A stretch of DNA of 54,796 bases from Verrucomicrobiia bacterium (lineage in GTDB: Bacteria > Verrucomicrobiota > Verrucomicrobiia > Limisphaerales > UBA9464), in the NCBI GenBank assembly GCA_019634635.1, contig JAHCBB010000032.1:1-54796 (forward strand), in the 5' to 3' direction. Within the stretch, counting starts at the first letter, position 1. The number at the start of each line of letters is the position of its first letter. Positions 34,401-41,751 of the stretch are shown here, in pieces. Position numbers and translations under genes: made by a program. The notes under the pieces are model-generated. The model was not told the DNA's origin, searched no databases, and saw only the letters and a list, made by a program, of their open reading frames with translations.

Positions 34401-36123
34401 GAAGCTCTCCGATCCAAACCGCTGGGTGCGTCAGACGGCCCTGCGCCTGCTCGGTGACCGAGGCGATGCGTCCGTGATTCCCCAATTGCGTGACGCCCTG
34501 ACCCGAGCCCGTGGACAGCTCGCCCTTGAAGTTCTCTGGGCGCTTTCCCTCTGCGGCGGGCTGACGGAGGCGGACGCACTCCGGGCCCTGGAGCATCCCG
34601 AACCTCAGGTCCGACTCTGGACCGTCCGGTTGCTCGGGGACGAACGCCGGGTGTCACCGCCGGTGGGGGTGCGTCTCGTGGCGATGGCCGCCGGCGAACC
34701 AGACCTCGAAGGACGCAATCAGCTGGCCGCAACCGCACGACGCCTGCCCGCGCCGGTAGCCCTTGGAATGATCCGCGGCCTGTCCGCTCACGCCGCAGAC
34801 AGCCGCGACAACCGCCAGCCCCTGTTGGTCTGGTGGGCGATGGAAGCGCAGTGCGGCGATCGTCCGGAGGACGTGATTCGCCTTTTCGAAGATGCCTCGT
34901 TCTGGGACCTGCCCCTGGTGTCCGAGCATCTGGTGGAACGTGTCGGGCGGCGATTTGCGTCGTCCGGCACACAGCAGGATCTCCTCCATTGCGCCCGAGT
35001 GCTGGATCAGGCGCCCTCCAAAGCACATGCCCGGCAATTCATGCGGGGTATCGAGGCCGGGTTCCGGGGCCGGCTGCTCTCCGGATTGCCCGAGGAGCTC
35101 GCGACATCCATGGACCGCCAGGGAGTCGCCTCGACCGCGCTGTCGGTGAGGCGTCACGATCCGCGCGCAATCCGTCGGGCCCTCGCGGTCGTTGCCGACG
35201 AAACCGCACCTCGCAACGAACGCCTGGAATTCCTGGGGGTCATGAGCGAAGTCCGGGTTCCCGGCGCCGTGCCCGCGCTGTTGCAAGCCTGGCGGGGCAC
35301 GTACCGGGACGACGAATTCCGCCGCGCCGTGCTCGGCGCCCTCCAGCCTTACGACGATCCGGCCATTCCCGATGCGATCCTTGAGCTGTACACCGCCCTG
35401 GGACGGGACTCCCTGCCCACGGCACAGACCCTTCTGGCCAGCCGTCCCGAGTGGAGCCTCCGCCTGGCACGGGCCATCCTGCGCGAATCTTCGGGATGGC
35501 GTGGTCCCACCATCCAGGCCGGGACCATCCCCCCGGCTATCATCCACCGGATGAAGCAGTATCAGGATGCCGACCTGCAGGGACTGCTGGCCACCCTCTG
35601 GCCCAACACTGCACAACCCACGACGACCGCCATGGAGGAGGAGATCCGGACGCGGGCAGCGAGGATCCGGTCCGGAACCGGGGATCCGCACGACGGACGC
35701 ACGCAGTACCGGAAACTTTGTGGGAGTTGCCACCGGCTTTTCGGCGAAGGAGGCGATGTCGGCCCGGACCTGACCACGCACGACCGGACCGATCTGGATT
35801 CACTGTTGCTGGCGATCGTCAATCCGGGCGCGGAGATCCGGGAGGGATTCGAGAACTACACGGTGGAAACCCGCGACGGGCGGGTGCTGTCCGGATTCCT
35901 CGCCGAACAGAATGATCGCATCGTCGTGGTCCGGGAACTGGACAACCGCAACATGGTGCTCTCCCGCGAGGAGATCGCATCCTTGCAACCCGCAGTCCAG
36001 TCTCTGATGCCGGAGGGACTGCTCAACGACCTCGACGACCAGCAGGTCCGGGACCTCTTCGCGTACCTTCGCAGCACACAACCGCTGGTGGGCGAAAGCC
36101 CGCGCCGGGCGTCCGGCAGGTGA
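31456..36123 (+). CDS. isochorismatase-like / ThuA / PVC propeller / HEAT / cytochrome c giant protein
   Basis: 1555 aa from ATG 31456 with a signal peptide (ILRAPLFILAAVAIWLPP). Domain order: isochorismatase-like cysteine hydrolase (~40-270; Asp66 in VVVCDMWD, Cys211 in GVHINMCVLGRPFG, catalytic Lys not evident); ThuA-like domain (~290-530; IVMVVGENEYRTWETLPEF, RYTGHHGN, YTSLGNPDDF); Pro-rich linker; PVC-type propeller (~590-970; FLNFDERGRLWVVEYRQYP, NSLRWGPDGWLYGAQGS, VDIKAGPDGALYVCDWYD); HEAT-like repeats (~985-1330); C-terminal heme-binding domain with CGSCH at 1422-1426. The propeller/HEAT/heme part is a known PVC family; the fused hydrolase at the N-terminus adds two potential activities. 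A periplasmic redox enzyme acting on a sugar or amide is plausible, but the substrate is unknown. Confidence 0.88.
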   Translation: MILRAPLFILAAVAIWLPPASPAVAAAPFTLHTRSQVRDTADTDQWREVRQTAAWVPARTAVVVCDMWDRHHCPDATERVGEMAPRMNEVLCTARDLGILIIHCPSDTMAFYEDHPGRQIARAAPKVEPVVPLQGWCSIQPEREPPLPIDDSDGGCDGCPECPGYGAWTRQHPALEIHEGDAITDSHEAYHLMRQRGITNVIVMGVHINMCVLGRPFGIRQLVAQGLNVVLMRDLTDSMYHHRMPPHVSHFRGTELVVEHVERYWCPTITSSGFLGGEPFRFRGDVPRRIVMVVGENEYRTWETLPEFARTELEWRGLQVSWVLASSREGDGDFQDVERIEDADLLVVSVRRRPMPRRMRELLQAHLGAGKPLVGLRTSSHAFAPEGSPAAADAVRWPAFDVEVLGARYTGHHGNKPPEAPNTLVAAMAGHLQHPVLTGVPQGPFPVTSHLYQYTGIAPTVTVLLQGRIEGRAVTEPVAWVNAADDRRVFYTSLGNPDDFELPAFRRLLLNGILWCLHEPVPPASAVVGFRSSAAPPNPEVSPTPPGSPARPAAPPPPPPPTDLPQEAAGPALDPADSLRQFQIADGFQWDQILAEPEIAQPVFLNFDERGRLWVVEYRQYPHPAGLTMVSRDSVWRAVYDQVPPPPPRHFRGADRISIHEDTNGDGRFDHHRVFVDGLNIVTSVERGRGGVWVLNPPYLLFYPDADGDDVPDGDPEVRLAGFGLEDTHSVANSLRWGPDGWLYGAQGSTVTAHIQVMGADGKPRNETPIFSQGQNIWRYHPERRVYEVFAEGGGNAFGCELDDQGRVFSGHNGGDTRGFHYQQGAYLQKGFEKHGPLSNPHAFGYFPAMPHGSVPRFTHNFVIYGHGALEPEHTGRLFGVEPLQGRIVEASLEPDGSSFRTRDLSHPVTSTDRWFRPVDIKAGPDGALYVCDWYDQQVNHYRNHEGHLDASNGRIYRLGLRGRPSVLPADLSRLGSEALVGKLSDPNRWVRQTALRLLGDRGDASVIPQLRDALTRARGQLALEVLWALSLCGGLTEADALRALEHPEPQVRLWTVRLLGDERRVSPPVGVRLVAMAAGEPDLEGRNQLAATARRLPAPVALGMIRGLSAHAADSRDNRQPLLVWWAMEAQCGDRPEDVIRLFEDASFWDLPLVSEHLVERVGRRFASSGTQQDLLHCARVLDQAPSKAHARQFMRGIEAGFRGRLLSGLPEELATSMDRQGVASTALSVRRHDPRAIRRALAVVADETAPRNERLEFLGVMSEVRVPGAVPALLQAWRGTYRDDEFRRAVLGALQPYDDPAIPDAILELYTALGRDSLPTAQTLLASRPEWSLRLARAILRESSGWRGPTIQAGTIPPAIIHRMKQYQDADLQGLLATLWPNTAQPTTTAMEEEIRTRAARIRSGTGDPHDGRTQYRKLCGSCHRLFGEGGDVGPDLTTHDRTDLDSLLLAIVNPGAEIREGFENYTVETRDGRVLSGFLAEQNDRIVVVRELDNRNMVLSREEIASLQPAVQSLMPEGLLNDLDDQQVRDLFAYLRSTQPLVGESPRRASGR

Positions 36124-36141
36124 AGCAACGCCAGATGCCGG

Positions 36142-37185
36142 TCACGCCACACCGGACGCCGTTTCGACCGGCCCCCCGCGGGCGATGCGCCGGAGGAGGC
36201 GTCCGAGGAGATCCGAGCCGGTGATGATGCGCCGCTCTGCCGGGGTCCACACCAGGATCAGGTCCCGATCAATGACATCGTCACCCGGCCCCTCCTGCTC
36301 GACGGTCAGCCGCTGCAGCAGGCGTCCAAGCGGTTGGTGAACATCCCTTACGATCAGCGGATGGTGGCAGTGGACGTGCGGATCCCAAGTATCGGGGTCG
36401 AACAGGGCGGCCCGGAGCAGCTTCGGGGCATCGGCAACCGCGCGCGGCTCGCCGGTCTCGTCGGTCAGGATCACCCACTTGCGTCCCGAGGCCGCCACCT
36501 CCCGAAGGAACGGGTCGTCGGGCGAGGACCGGATGCGGGGAAACACAGGACGTCCATTCTGAAAGGGCACCTGCAGCACGCTCCGCGGGTCGAGCGGTTC
36601 CCCTTCCTGTCCGGCAGGCAGATCATCCAGCGCCAGAAAGTTGATGGCTCCAACGGCTTCGACAGCGCCAATCTCGGATCCCTGACGCCGGGCGTGGTGC
36701 TCCAGCAATTGGCGGAGTTCCTGTTCGCGAAACCAGGGCACGCCTTCGGGCCCGACCCAGGCATCGAGCAGGCGTCCGGTCGTCCATGCCACGGGCCACA
36801 GGAGGACCTGATAGAACCGCAACACCGGAGCCAGCAGTGAGGCGACCCGGAGCGCGTGGCGGGAGAAATACGCCTGGGGCAGGATCTCCCCGGCCACGGT
36901 GATCAACACGGTGGAGAACAGGAACGCCGTGACCCCGGCCAGCACGGAATCCGCGAGCAGGGTCAACAGGACGTTGGTCCCGACGTTCCCCCAAAGGATG
37001 GTGGCCAGGGCGAAATTGGCGTTCTGACGCAATTCCAGCACGCGACGGGCGACGCGATCCCCCGCGGCAGCCGCGGCTTCCAGCCGCAGCCGGCTCAGAC
37101 TGAACAAGGCCAGATTGAGCCCCGAAAACACCGCCGATTGAGTGAGGCACCCTGCAATCCCGAGCCAGACCAGCAGCTGCTGCAT
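36142..37185 (-). CDS. CNNM/DUF21 transmembrane protein, CorC-like
   Basis: A 347-aa membrane protein. Residues 1-150 form the CNNM (DUF21) domain with three or four helices (LLVWLGIAGCLTQSAVFSGL; FALATILWGNVGTNVLLTLL; VTAFLFSTVLITVAGEILPQ, including the family GEILPQ motif). Two degenerate CBS-like regions follow (VPFQNGRPVFPRI; WVILTDETGEPRAV; RDLILVWTPAERRIITGSDLL). The CorC_HlyC tail is missing, so it is shorter than typical CorC proteins. CNNM proteins are linked to Mg2+ or other divalent cation export. It starts 35 bp after the coiled-coil gene on the same strand and is probably in that operon; it ends 18 bp from the convergent giant gene. Confidence 0.85.
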   Translation of the reverse strand: MQQLLVWLGIAGCLTQSAVFSGLNLALFSLSRLRLEAAAAAGDRVARRVLELRQNANFALATILWGNVGTNVLLTLLADSVLAGVTAFLFSTVLITVAGEILPQAYFSRHALRVASLLAPVLRFYQVLLWPVAWTTGRLLDAWVGPEGVPWFREQELRQLLEHHARRQGSEIGAVEAVGAINFLALDDLPAGQEGEPLDPRSVLQVPFQNGRPVFPRIRSSPDDPFLREVAASGRKWVILTDETGEPRAVADAPKLLRAALFDPDTWDPHVHCHHPLIVRDVHQPLGRLLQRLTVEQEGPGDDVIDRDLILVWTPAERRIITGSDLLGRLLRRIARGGPVETASGVA

Positions 37186-37220
37186 GCGGGGCGGGGTTCA
37201 GCCAGAACAGCCCGGCAGGG

Positions 37221-38669
37221 TCACTGCAGCGGTGCCGGCAGGCGGTTCACCTGGGTCCGGAACATCTCCAGCTTGCGTCCCATGGCCTCGCGGGACAGTC
37301 CCGGCTCGAACACGCCGCCCGGGGCGGCCTGCAGCCCCTTCATCACCACGCAGTAGTCACTGTTGACCATCACGCCGAGCAGTTCGCCGGTCTTGCTGAG
37401 CACCAGATCGCCGGCGGTGGGCGAAAACTCGCCAAACACACCGCTGAAAAGCCGGTTCTTCATGCGCACATAGTCCGGCGTGCGCGGATCGAGCTTGAAT
37501 TCCACTTCCCCATAGCGCCGGCCACCCCGGCTGAACAGGACCGCCTCCGGGAATTTGAAAGGGTCCCTGGCCAGCGGATAACTGCGAATCCCGGACGTTT
37601 CGACGGCCTCGGCATCCACCGGGACGCCGATGATCCGCGGATCGCTTGAAGTGAGGAACGGCCGGCCGGATGGCAGGACGCTCCCTTCGCGCGCCACGCG
37701 CGCCGTGAGATCCGACAGTCCGAATCCGGGAACGGTCAGGCTGAACGGCGACTCGGCCACATGGATGAGCGCAACGACATCGGTGCCATCGGTCACCAGC
37801 AGCGCCGCGGCGTCCTTTTCCCGGGGCGTGGACCCGAGGATCCCCGCGCCCACGCCGGCGATGGTCACGGTGACCTGGTTGGTCAGGAAGCCCGAGAAGA
37901 GCTGGTTGGCGTTGATTGGGGTGCTCTCCCGGAACTCCTGTTGGAAGGCCTCCGAGGTCCGGGCCAGCTGCGACACCCCTCGCGCCAGCACGGTCGTCTG
38001 CTCCTGGAGCCGGACCTTTTCCTCCTGGACCTGCTGCACCTGGCCGCGCAGGTCGGTGACGCTTTCCCGGAGCAGTGATTTCTCGGCTTCGGCGACCTTG
38101 ACGGCCGAGCTCAGGCTGGCGACCTGCTGTTCCGCCTCCTGCCGGGCGGCCGCAAGTGCCGCGGCCTGCTCCCGCTGCCGCTCCAGTTCCTCGGCCAGGC
38201 GCCGGCGTTCGGCCTCGGCGGCCTGCACGGACTCGGCGAGCGCCTCCCGGTTGCGCGAGACCTCGTTGAGCCGGACCTGGGCTTGTTCGAGCTGTTCGCG
38301 CGCCAGCGTTTCCTGCCGGGCGCGGGCGGCCAGCTCCTCATCCAGTTGCGTGGCCTTTTCCCGGGTCTGTGACAGCGTGGATTCAAGCTGTTTCCGCGTT
38401 TCCTCCAGCTGCGCCAGCGAGGCCTCCCGCGCGGTCACCTCGGAACTCATGGAACGTCTCAGCTGCTCCCGCTGCGCCTGTTCATCGGCCAGCGCCTCGC
38501 GCAGGGTGGCCACCAAGTCCTCTCGCGCCCCGGCCCCCGGGGTCGCCGCCGCCTGCGGCACCGCCGGGGTGGGTCCGCGCACCCCCGGCTCGACCTTGTC
38601 CCAACGCGTCAGCGCCAGGAGGTTCAGCAACAGGAAGTCGCAGAGGATGAGCAGCAGGGTCCGGTTCAT
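37221..38669 (-). CDS. single-anchor coiled-coil protein with degenerate trypsin-like C-terminus
   Basis: 482 aa. An N-terminal membrane helix (TLLLILCDFLLLNLLAL) contains an acidic residue at position 11. Residues ~50-245 form a long coiled coil (heptads such as LEETRKQLESTLSQTREKAT and VQQVQEEKVRLQEQ). The C-terminal ~230 residues look like a trypsin/HtrA-type barrel that lost its nucleophile: the region expected to read GDSGG is AGDLVLSKTGELLGVMVNS. The ATG (38669-38667) overlaps the TGA of the preceding membrane protein (ATGA). The layout of anchor with Asp, coiled coil and periplasmic domain recalls MotB/ExbD/ZorB-like stators; this is inference from architecture only. Confidence 0.7.
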   Translation of the reverse strand: MNRTLLLILCDFLLLNLLALTRWDKVEPGVRGPTPAVPQAAATPGAGAREDLVATLREALADEQAQREQLRRSMSSEVTAREASLAQLEETRKQLESTLSQTREKATQLDEELAARARQETLAREQLEQAQVRLNEVSRNREALAESVQAAEAERRRLAEELERQREQAAALAAARQEAEQQVASLSSAVKVAEAEKSLLRESVTDLRGQVQQVQEEKVRLQEQTTVLARGVSQLARTSEAFQQEFRESTPINANQLFSGFLTNQVTVTIAGVGAGILGSTPREKDAAALLVTDGTDVVALIHVAESPFSLTVPGFGLSDLTARVAREGSVLPSGRPFLTSSDPRIIGVPVDAEAVETSGIRSYPLARDPFKFPEAVLFSRGGRRYGEVEFKLDPRTPDYVRMKNRLFSGVFGEFSPTAGDLVLSKTGELLGVMVNSDYCVVMKGLQAAPGGVFEPGLSREAMGRKLEMFRTQVNRLPAPLQ

Positions 38670-39094
38670 CGAAACGTGAACGGATTCGAGGCCGCCACTG
38701 GAGCCGGGGCCACCGCGGGACCGGCCGCCACCGGCGCGACGGATGACGGGATCTCGGCCTGGGTTTCGAGGATCAGCAGCCGCCGCGCTTTGCGCACGTG
38801 GCCGATCTTGACCACGGCCACGCAGACGATGCCCATGAGGTTGGAAGAGTAGGCGGCCAAAAGGTTGGCCTCCACCAACTGGAGGACCTGCATCACGAGC
38901 GCCGCCGCCGTGCCGCCGATGCCCACGTACAGGCCGGTATCGAAGAGGTTCTCCTCGTTCTCCAGCAGCCTCAGCCGGATCGCCGCCGGCTCGGGCCGCC
39001 GGCAGATCTCACCGACCTTTCTCAGGCAGATGACGTACACCGTCATCTGGATGGCGGCGAAAACCACCAGGGTGGCTAGTGTGGTTGGCTCCAT
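38666..39094 (-). CDS. putative ExbB/TolQ/MotA-like three-helix protein from an internal start
   Basis: An in-frame ATG at 39094 has the best Shine-Dalgarno sequence I noticed in the window (AAGGAA, 4 nt spacer CTTC). It would yield 142 aa with three membrane helices: TTLATLVVFAAIQMTVYVICL, GLYVGIGGTAAALVMQVLQLV, and ANLLAAYSSNLMGIVCVAVVKI. A short charged loop lies between helices 1 and 2, and a basic C-terminal tail follows. The Gly-rich helix 2 and the small-residue helix 3 (YSSNLMG) resemble the pore-lining hairpin of ExbB/TolQ/MotA, though similarity is faint. It ends coupled (ATGA) to the coiled-coil protein. It may be made separately from, or as the C-terminal part of, the longer frame. 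Confidence 0.5.
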   Translation of the reverse strand: MEPTTLATLVVFAAIQMTVYVICLRKVGEICRRPEPAAIRLRLLENEENLFDTGLYVGIGGTAAALVMQVLQLVEANLLAAYSSNLMGIVCVAVVKIGHVRKARRLLILETQAEIPSSVAPVAAGPAVAPAPVAASNPFTFR

Positions 39095-40408
39095 GAAGTT
39101 CCTTTTGGTAGGGGATGAATCCTTGACGGGACCCGCTCCCGTCAAGGAGCGGAGTTCAATAAAGATTTTGGACGCCGGAGGCGGCGCGGGGCGGCCGGGC
39201 ATCGGCTCGCTGGCCAGGATCAGGAATCCGCCCAGCACCAGGGCGACCACGGAGGCCCAGGCCCACGAGGCGAGATCCACCGCCGGTCGCGGCAGGCCGG
39301 CCCGGGCGAGGGCGGCGAGGCCCAGGGCCGCGAGGAATGCCGAGGCCACGAAGAGGGACGAGCGGGCGAGCAGCCAGGACTCCGGGGCGCGCTGAACCTC
39401 CCGCGCCAGCGCGGTCGGCGACGGAAGCCCCCGGCGCACCGGGCGTGCATCCCGGGCCAGCATCCGTATCGCGCCGGCACCGGCACCCAGGGCGTCCCCG
39501 ACCGACCGCCGTCCGTCGCCGCCAAACGCCATCCACTGGTGCCCGACCCCGGCGGGCTCTCCCGACATCAGGGCCGAGGCATACAACACCGGCAGCTCAT
39601 CCGGCGACGCCCGGACGGCAGCCGCGAATCGTTCGAAATCGGCGAGGGATGGCACCTTGCGGACCAGTTCCGCCAGGGACGTCCAGTCCAGCCGTCGCGC
39701 CAGCGACAGCATCCCAAGGTAAAATTCCTCCAGCCGCCTCCGGGATTCCGCATCGTCTGGCGCGGCGGAGGCCAGCTCCCGCAATTCCAATACCAGGGAC
39801 GCGTGGAAGCGCTCGCGCTCGTACAATGTGGAAGCGATCAGCACGACCGCCTCGAACGGCTGGCCCCCGGGTTGGCCCGCGGGCACAAACTGCTCCACCG
39901 GCAGCTCCAGCGTCTTCAGCAGCACCTGCACCCCTGGCGACCGTGAGGCCAGCAGCCCGTTTCGGACACTGACGCGACGGCTGGCCGGCAGGAACAGCTC
40001 CAAGGCCGTCGGTCCTTGCTCCCCGACCCCGTTCCCAAACGACGGCAGCAATGCCGCCACCGTCGGATCCGGACCGCCCAGGGCGCGGACCTCGGGCGCC
40101 ACGGGCCGAAGGACCATCGCCGCCTCCAGGGCGTCCGCAGCCTCGTTGGTGCCCGGTAACCCCAGGGCCACGGCCGCCTCCAGAAGTCTCAGGGACAAGC
40201 CGCTCCGCTGCTGATTGGCCGCCAGAACCGCCAGATCCACGACCCCCGGCGTCCCCTGCCCCGCAATGCGAACCACCGCGGGATGCAGGGAGCGCCAGCG
40301 GGCCGGGATCCACCACGCGACGACCGCCATGACGATCGCAAACCCGATGAGGACCCAGCCGGTGACGGCGGATCGGTCGTGAGGCGATGTGCTGGCGGCG
40401 AATTGCAC
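38666..40408 (-). CDS. large membrane protein of unknown function, possible fusion
   Basis: One uninterrupted frame; the start is uncertain (GTG 40408 gives 580 aa and a short lead to the first helix; GTG 40510 gives 614). Helix 1 is WVLIGFAIVMAVVAWWIPA. A ~350-residue soluble Ala/Leu-rich helical region follows (LVRKVPSLADFERFAAAV and others). Two helices (SLFVASAFLAALGLAALARAG, WAWASVVALVLGGFLILAS) and a Pro-rich linker lead into the three-helix C-terminal part that also has its own start at 39094. Between the two parts lie a perfect 11-bp hairpin and a strong ribosome binding site, features of an intergenic gap. Either a stop codon was lost or two products are made. I do not recognise the N-terminal family. 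Confidence 0.65.
   Translation of the reverse strand: MQFAASTSPHDRSAVTGWVLIGFAIVMAVVAWWIPARWRSLHPAVVRIAGQGTPGVVDLAVLAANQQRSGLSLRLLEAAVALGLPGTNEAADALEAAMVLRPVAPEVRALGGPDPTVAALLPSFGNGVGEQGPTALELFLPASRRVSVRNGLLASRSPGVQVLLKTLELPVEQFVPAGQPGGQPFEAVVLIASTLYERERFHASLVLELRELASAAPDDAESRRRLEEFYLGMLSLARRLDWTSLAELVRKVPSLADFERFAAAVRASPDELPVLYASALMSGEPAGVGHQWMAFGGDGRRSVGDALGAGAGAIRMLARDARPVRRGLPSPTALAREVQRAPESWLLARSSLFVASAFLAALGLAALARAGLPRPAVDLASWAWASVVALVLGGFLILASEPMPGRPAPPPASKIFIELRSLTGAGPVKDSSPTKRNFMEPTTLATLVVFAAIQMTVYVICLRKVGEICRRPEPAAIRLRLLENEENLFDTGLYVGIGGTAAALVMQVLQLVEANLLAAYSSNLMGIVCVAVVKIGHVRKARRLLILETQAEIPSSVAPVAAGPAVAPAPVAASNPFTFR
39099..39104 (-). promoter_or_regulatory. strong internal ribosome binding site AAGGAA
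   Basis: AAGGAA lies 4 nt before an in-frame ATG (39094) inside a longer open frame. Most genes of this window have no such site, so its presence here argues for real initiation of the short three-helix protein. Confidence 0.5.
39121..39147 (-). promoter_or_regulatory. perfect 11-bp stem-loop inside the membrane-protein frame
   Basis: CCTTGACGGGA / TCCCGTCAAGG with a 5-nt loop, located 26 bp upstream of the internal start. There is no T run after it in the reading direction, so attenuation, RNA processing or control of the downstream start is more likely than simple termination. Confidence 0.5.
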
Positions 40409-40598
40409 CTGGGAACCGGGTGGGCGTCCATCGTGCGACGAACCACCCCAAAATTCACGCAGGAATCTCAAATCCGTTTGCGGAGGAAATTCCCGCGGAA
40501 CCGACGGCACGGCAGTCTCGATTATTCTGCCGGTTTCCCCGCATCCTCAGCCGGCGTTGGGGATTGAAGATTCCAGCCGGCCCTGCGATCACCCAGTG

Positions 40599-41651
40599 AT
40601 GAATCGCCCCGAGTCGCTCTTTCCCCGCCCCGATGCCGCCTCCGAACTGCTGCTGTCCCGCAGGAACCTGCTGAAGTCCACAGCAGCCCTCACGGCGGCC
40701 GGCCTTGCACCATCGGTGGCCGCCGGGGCGGAGGCTCCCGCCCCGGATCCCCGACGCGCCTCTCCCCGCCGCTTCGAGGTCAAGAAGTCCATCAATCTTT
40801 GGGCCTTCCCCTACCCGGATCGGATGACGCTCACCGAGTGCCTCCAACTGGCCAAAGATGCCGGATTCGAGGGCATCGAGCTGAATTACGACCTGGACAA
40901 CGACCTTTCACCCAAATCGGGCACCCGCGACTTCCAGGCCATCCGCCGCGAGGCGGACCGGATCGGCATCGAGATCAGCGGGCTCTGCTCCTTCCTCTTC
41001 TGGCCCTATCCACTCACCAGCAACGATCCGGCGAAACGCGCCCGCGGACTGGAGCTCGCCGGGCGGATTGCACAGGCGGCGCACGACCTCGGCGTGCGCA
41101 ATGTGCTCGTCGTGCCCGGGGCCGTGCACATCCCCTGGCGTACCGACCACGAACCCGTGCCGAACGATGTGTGCGATGCCCGGGCCCGGGAGGCCGTCCA
41201 ATCCCTCGAACGTCAGGCCGCGAAACTCGACGTGTGCCTGAACATCGAGAACATCTTCTTCAACGGCTATCTCATGACGCCGATGGAGATGAACGCCTTC
41301 GTGGACCCGTTCCAGAGCGAGCATGTCCGCGTCCATTTCGACACGGGCAACATCTCCATGTTCCAGTTCCCGGAGCACTGGATCCCAATCCTGGGTCCGC
41401 GAATCCAGAACATCCATTTCAAGGAGTTCACCAGGAAGGGTACGGACTATTCCCTCGAAACGTTCCGTCCTCTGCTGGATGGCACCACCAACTGGCCCGC
41501 GGTGATGGAGGCGCTCGCCGCCATCACCTATCAGGGGTACGTGACCTTCGAGTACTTCCATCCGTACACCCATTACCCGGAGGCCCTGATCTATCAGACC
41601 AGCGATTCCCTTGACCGGATCCTGGGACGTCCCGTCGGACGCCGGGCCTGA
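40599..41651 (+). CDS. sugar phosphate isomerase/epimerase-like TIM barrel, Tat-exported
   Basis: 350 aa from ATG 40599. The N-terminus carries a twin-Arg signal (SRRNLLKSTAALTAAGLAPS), predicting export in folded form. The rest is an AP-endonuclease-2/xylose-isomerase-like barrel: SINLWAFPYPDRMTLTECLQ, AGFEGIELNYD (metal-ligand Glu strand), LNIENIFFNGYL (Glu), VHFDTGNISMFQ (Asp), NIHFKEFTRK (His), and GYVTFEYFHPY (Glu near the end). These are the divalent-metal ligands of the hydroxypyruvate isomerase / sugar epimerase group. The substrate is not readable. It is divergent from the membrane-protein operon and ends 100 bp before the convergent LamG giant. Confidence 0.87.
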   Translation: MNRPESLFPRPDAASELLLSRRNLLKSTAALTAAGLAPSVAAGAEAPAPDPRRASPRRFEVKKSINLWAFPYPDRMTLTECLQLAKDAGFEGIELNYDLDNDLSPKSGTRDFQAIRREADRIGIEISGLCSFLFWPYPLTSNDPAKRARGLELAGRIAQAAHDLGVRNVLVVPGAVHIPWRTDHEPVPNDVCDARAREAVQSLERQAAKLDVCLNIENIFFNGYLMTPMEMNAFVDPFQSEHVRVHFDTGNISMFQFPEHWIPILGPRIQNIHFKEFTRKGTDYSLETFRPLLDGTTNWPAVMEALAAITYQGYVTFEYFHPYTHYPEALIYQTSDSLDRILGRPVGRRA

Positions 41652-41666
41652 CCGGCCGGCCTCCGC

Positions 41667-41717
41667 AAAAAGGAACCGGGCGCCGCAGTGGGCCCTGAAG
41701 CCCCCCACGACGCCCGG
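41667..41717 (-). terminator. terminator of the LamG/PA14 gene
   Basis: Reading leftward, a hairpin with a 7-bp CCGGGCG/CGCCCGG base and further pairing inside (41717-41676) is followed by TTCCTTTTTG. It lies 35 bp past the stop of the leftward gene and between two convergent genes. Confidence 0.5.
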
Positions 41718-41751
41718 CTGAAGCCCGGCGTTCCGACGGAACGCGGTTGAT

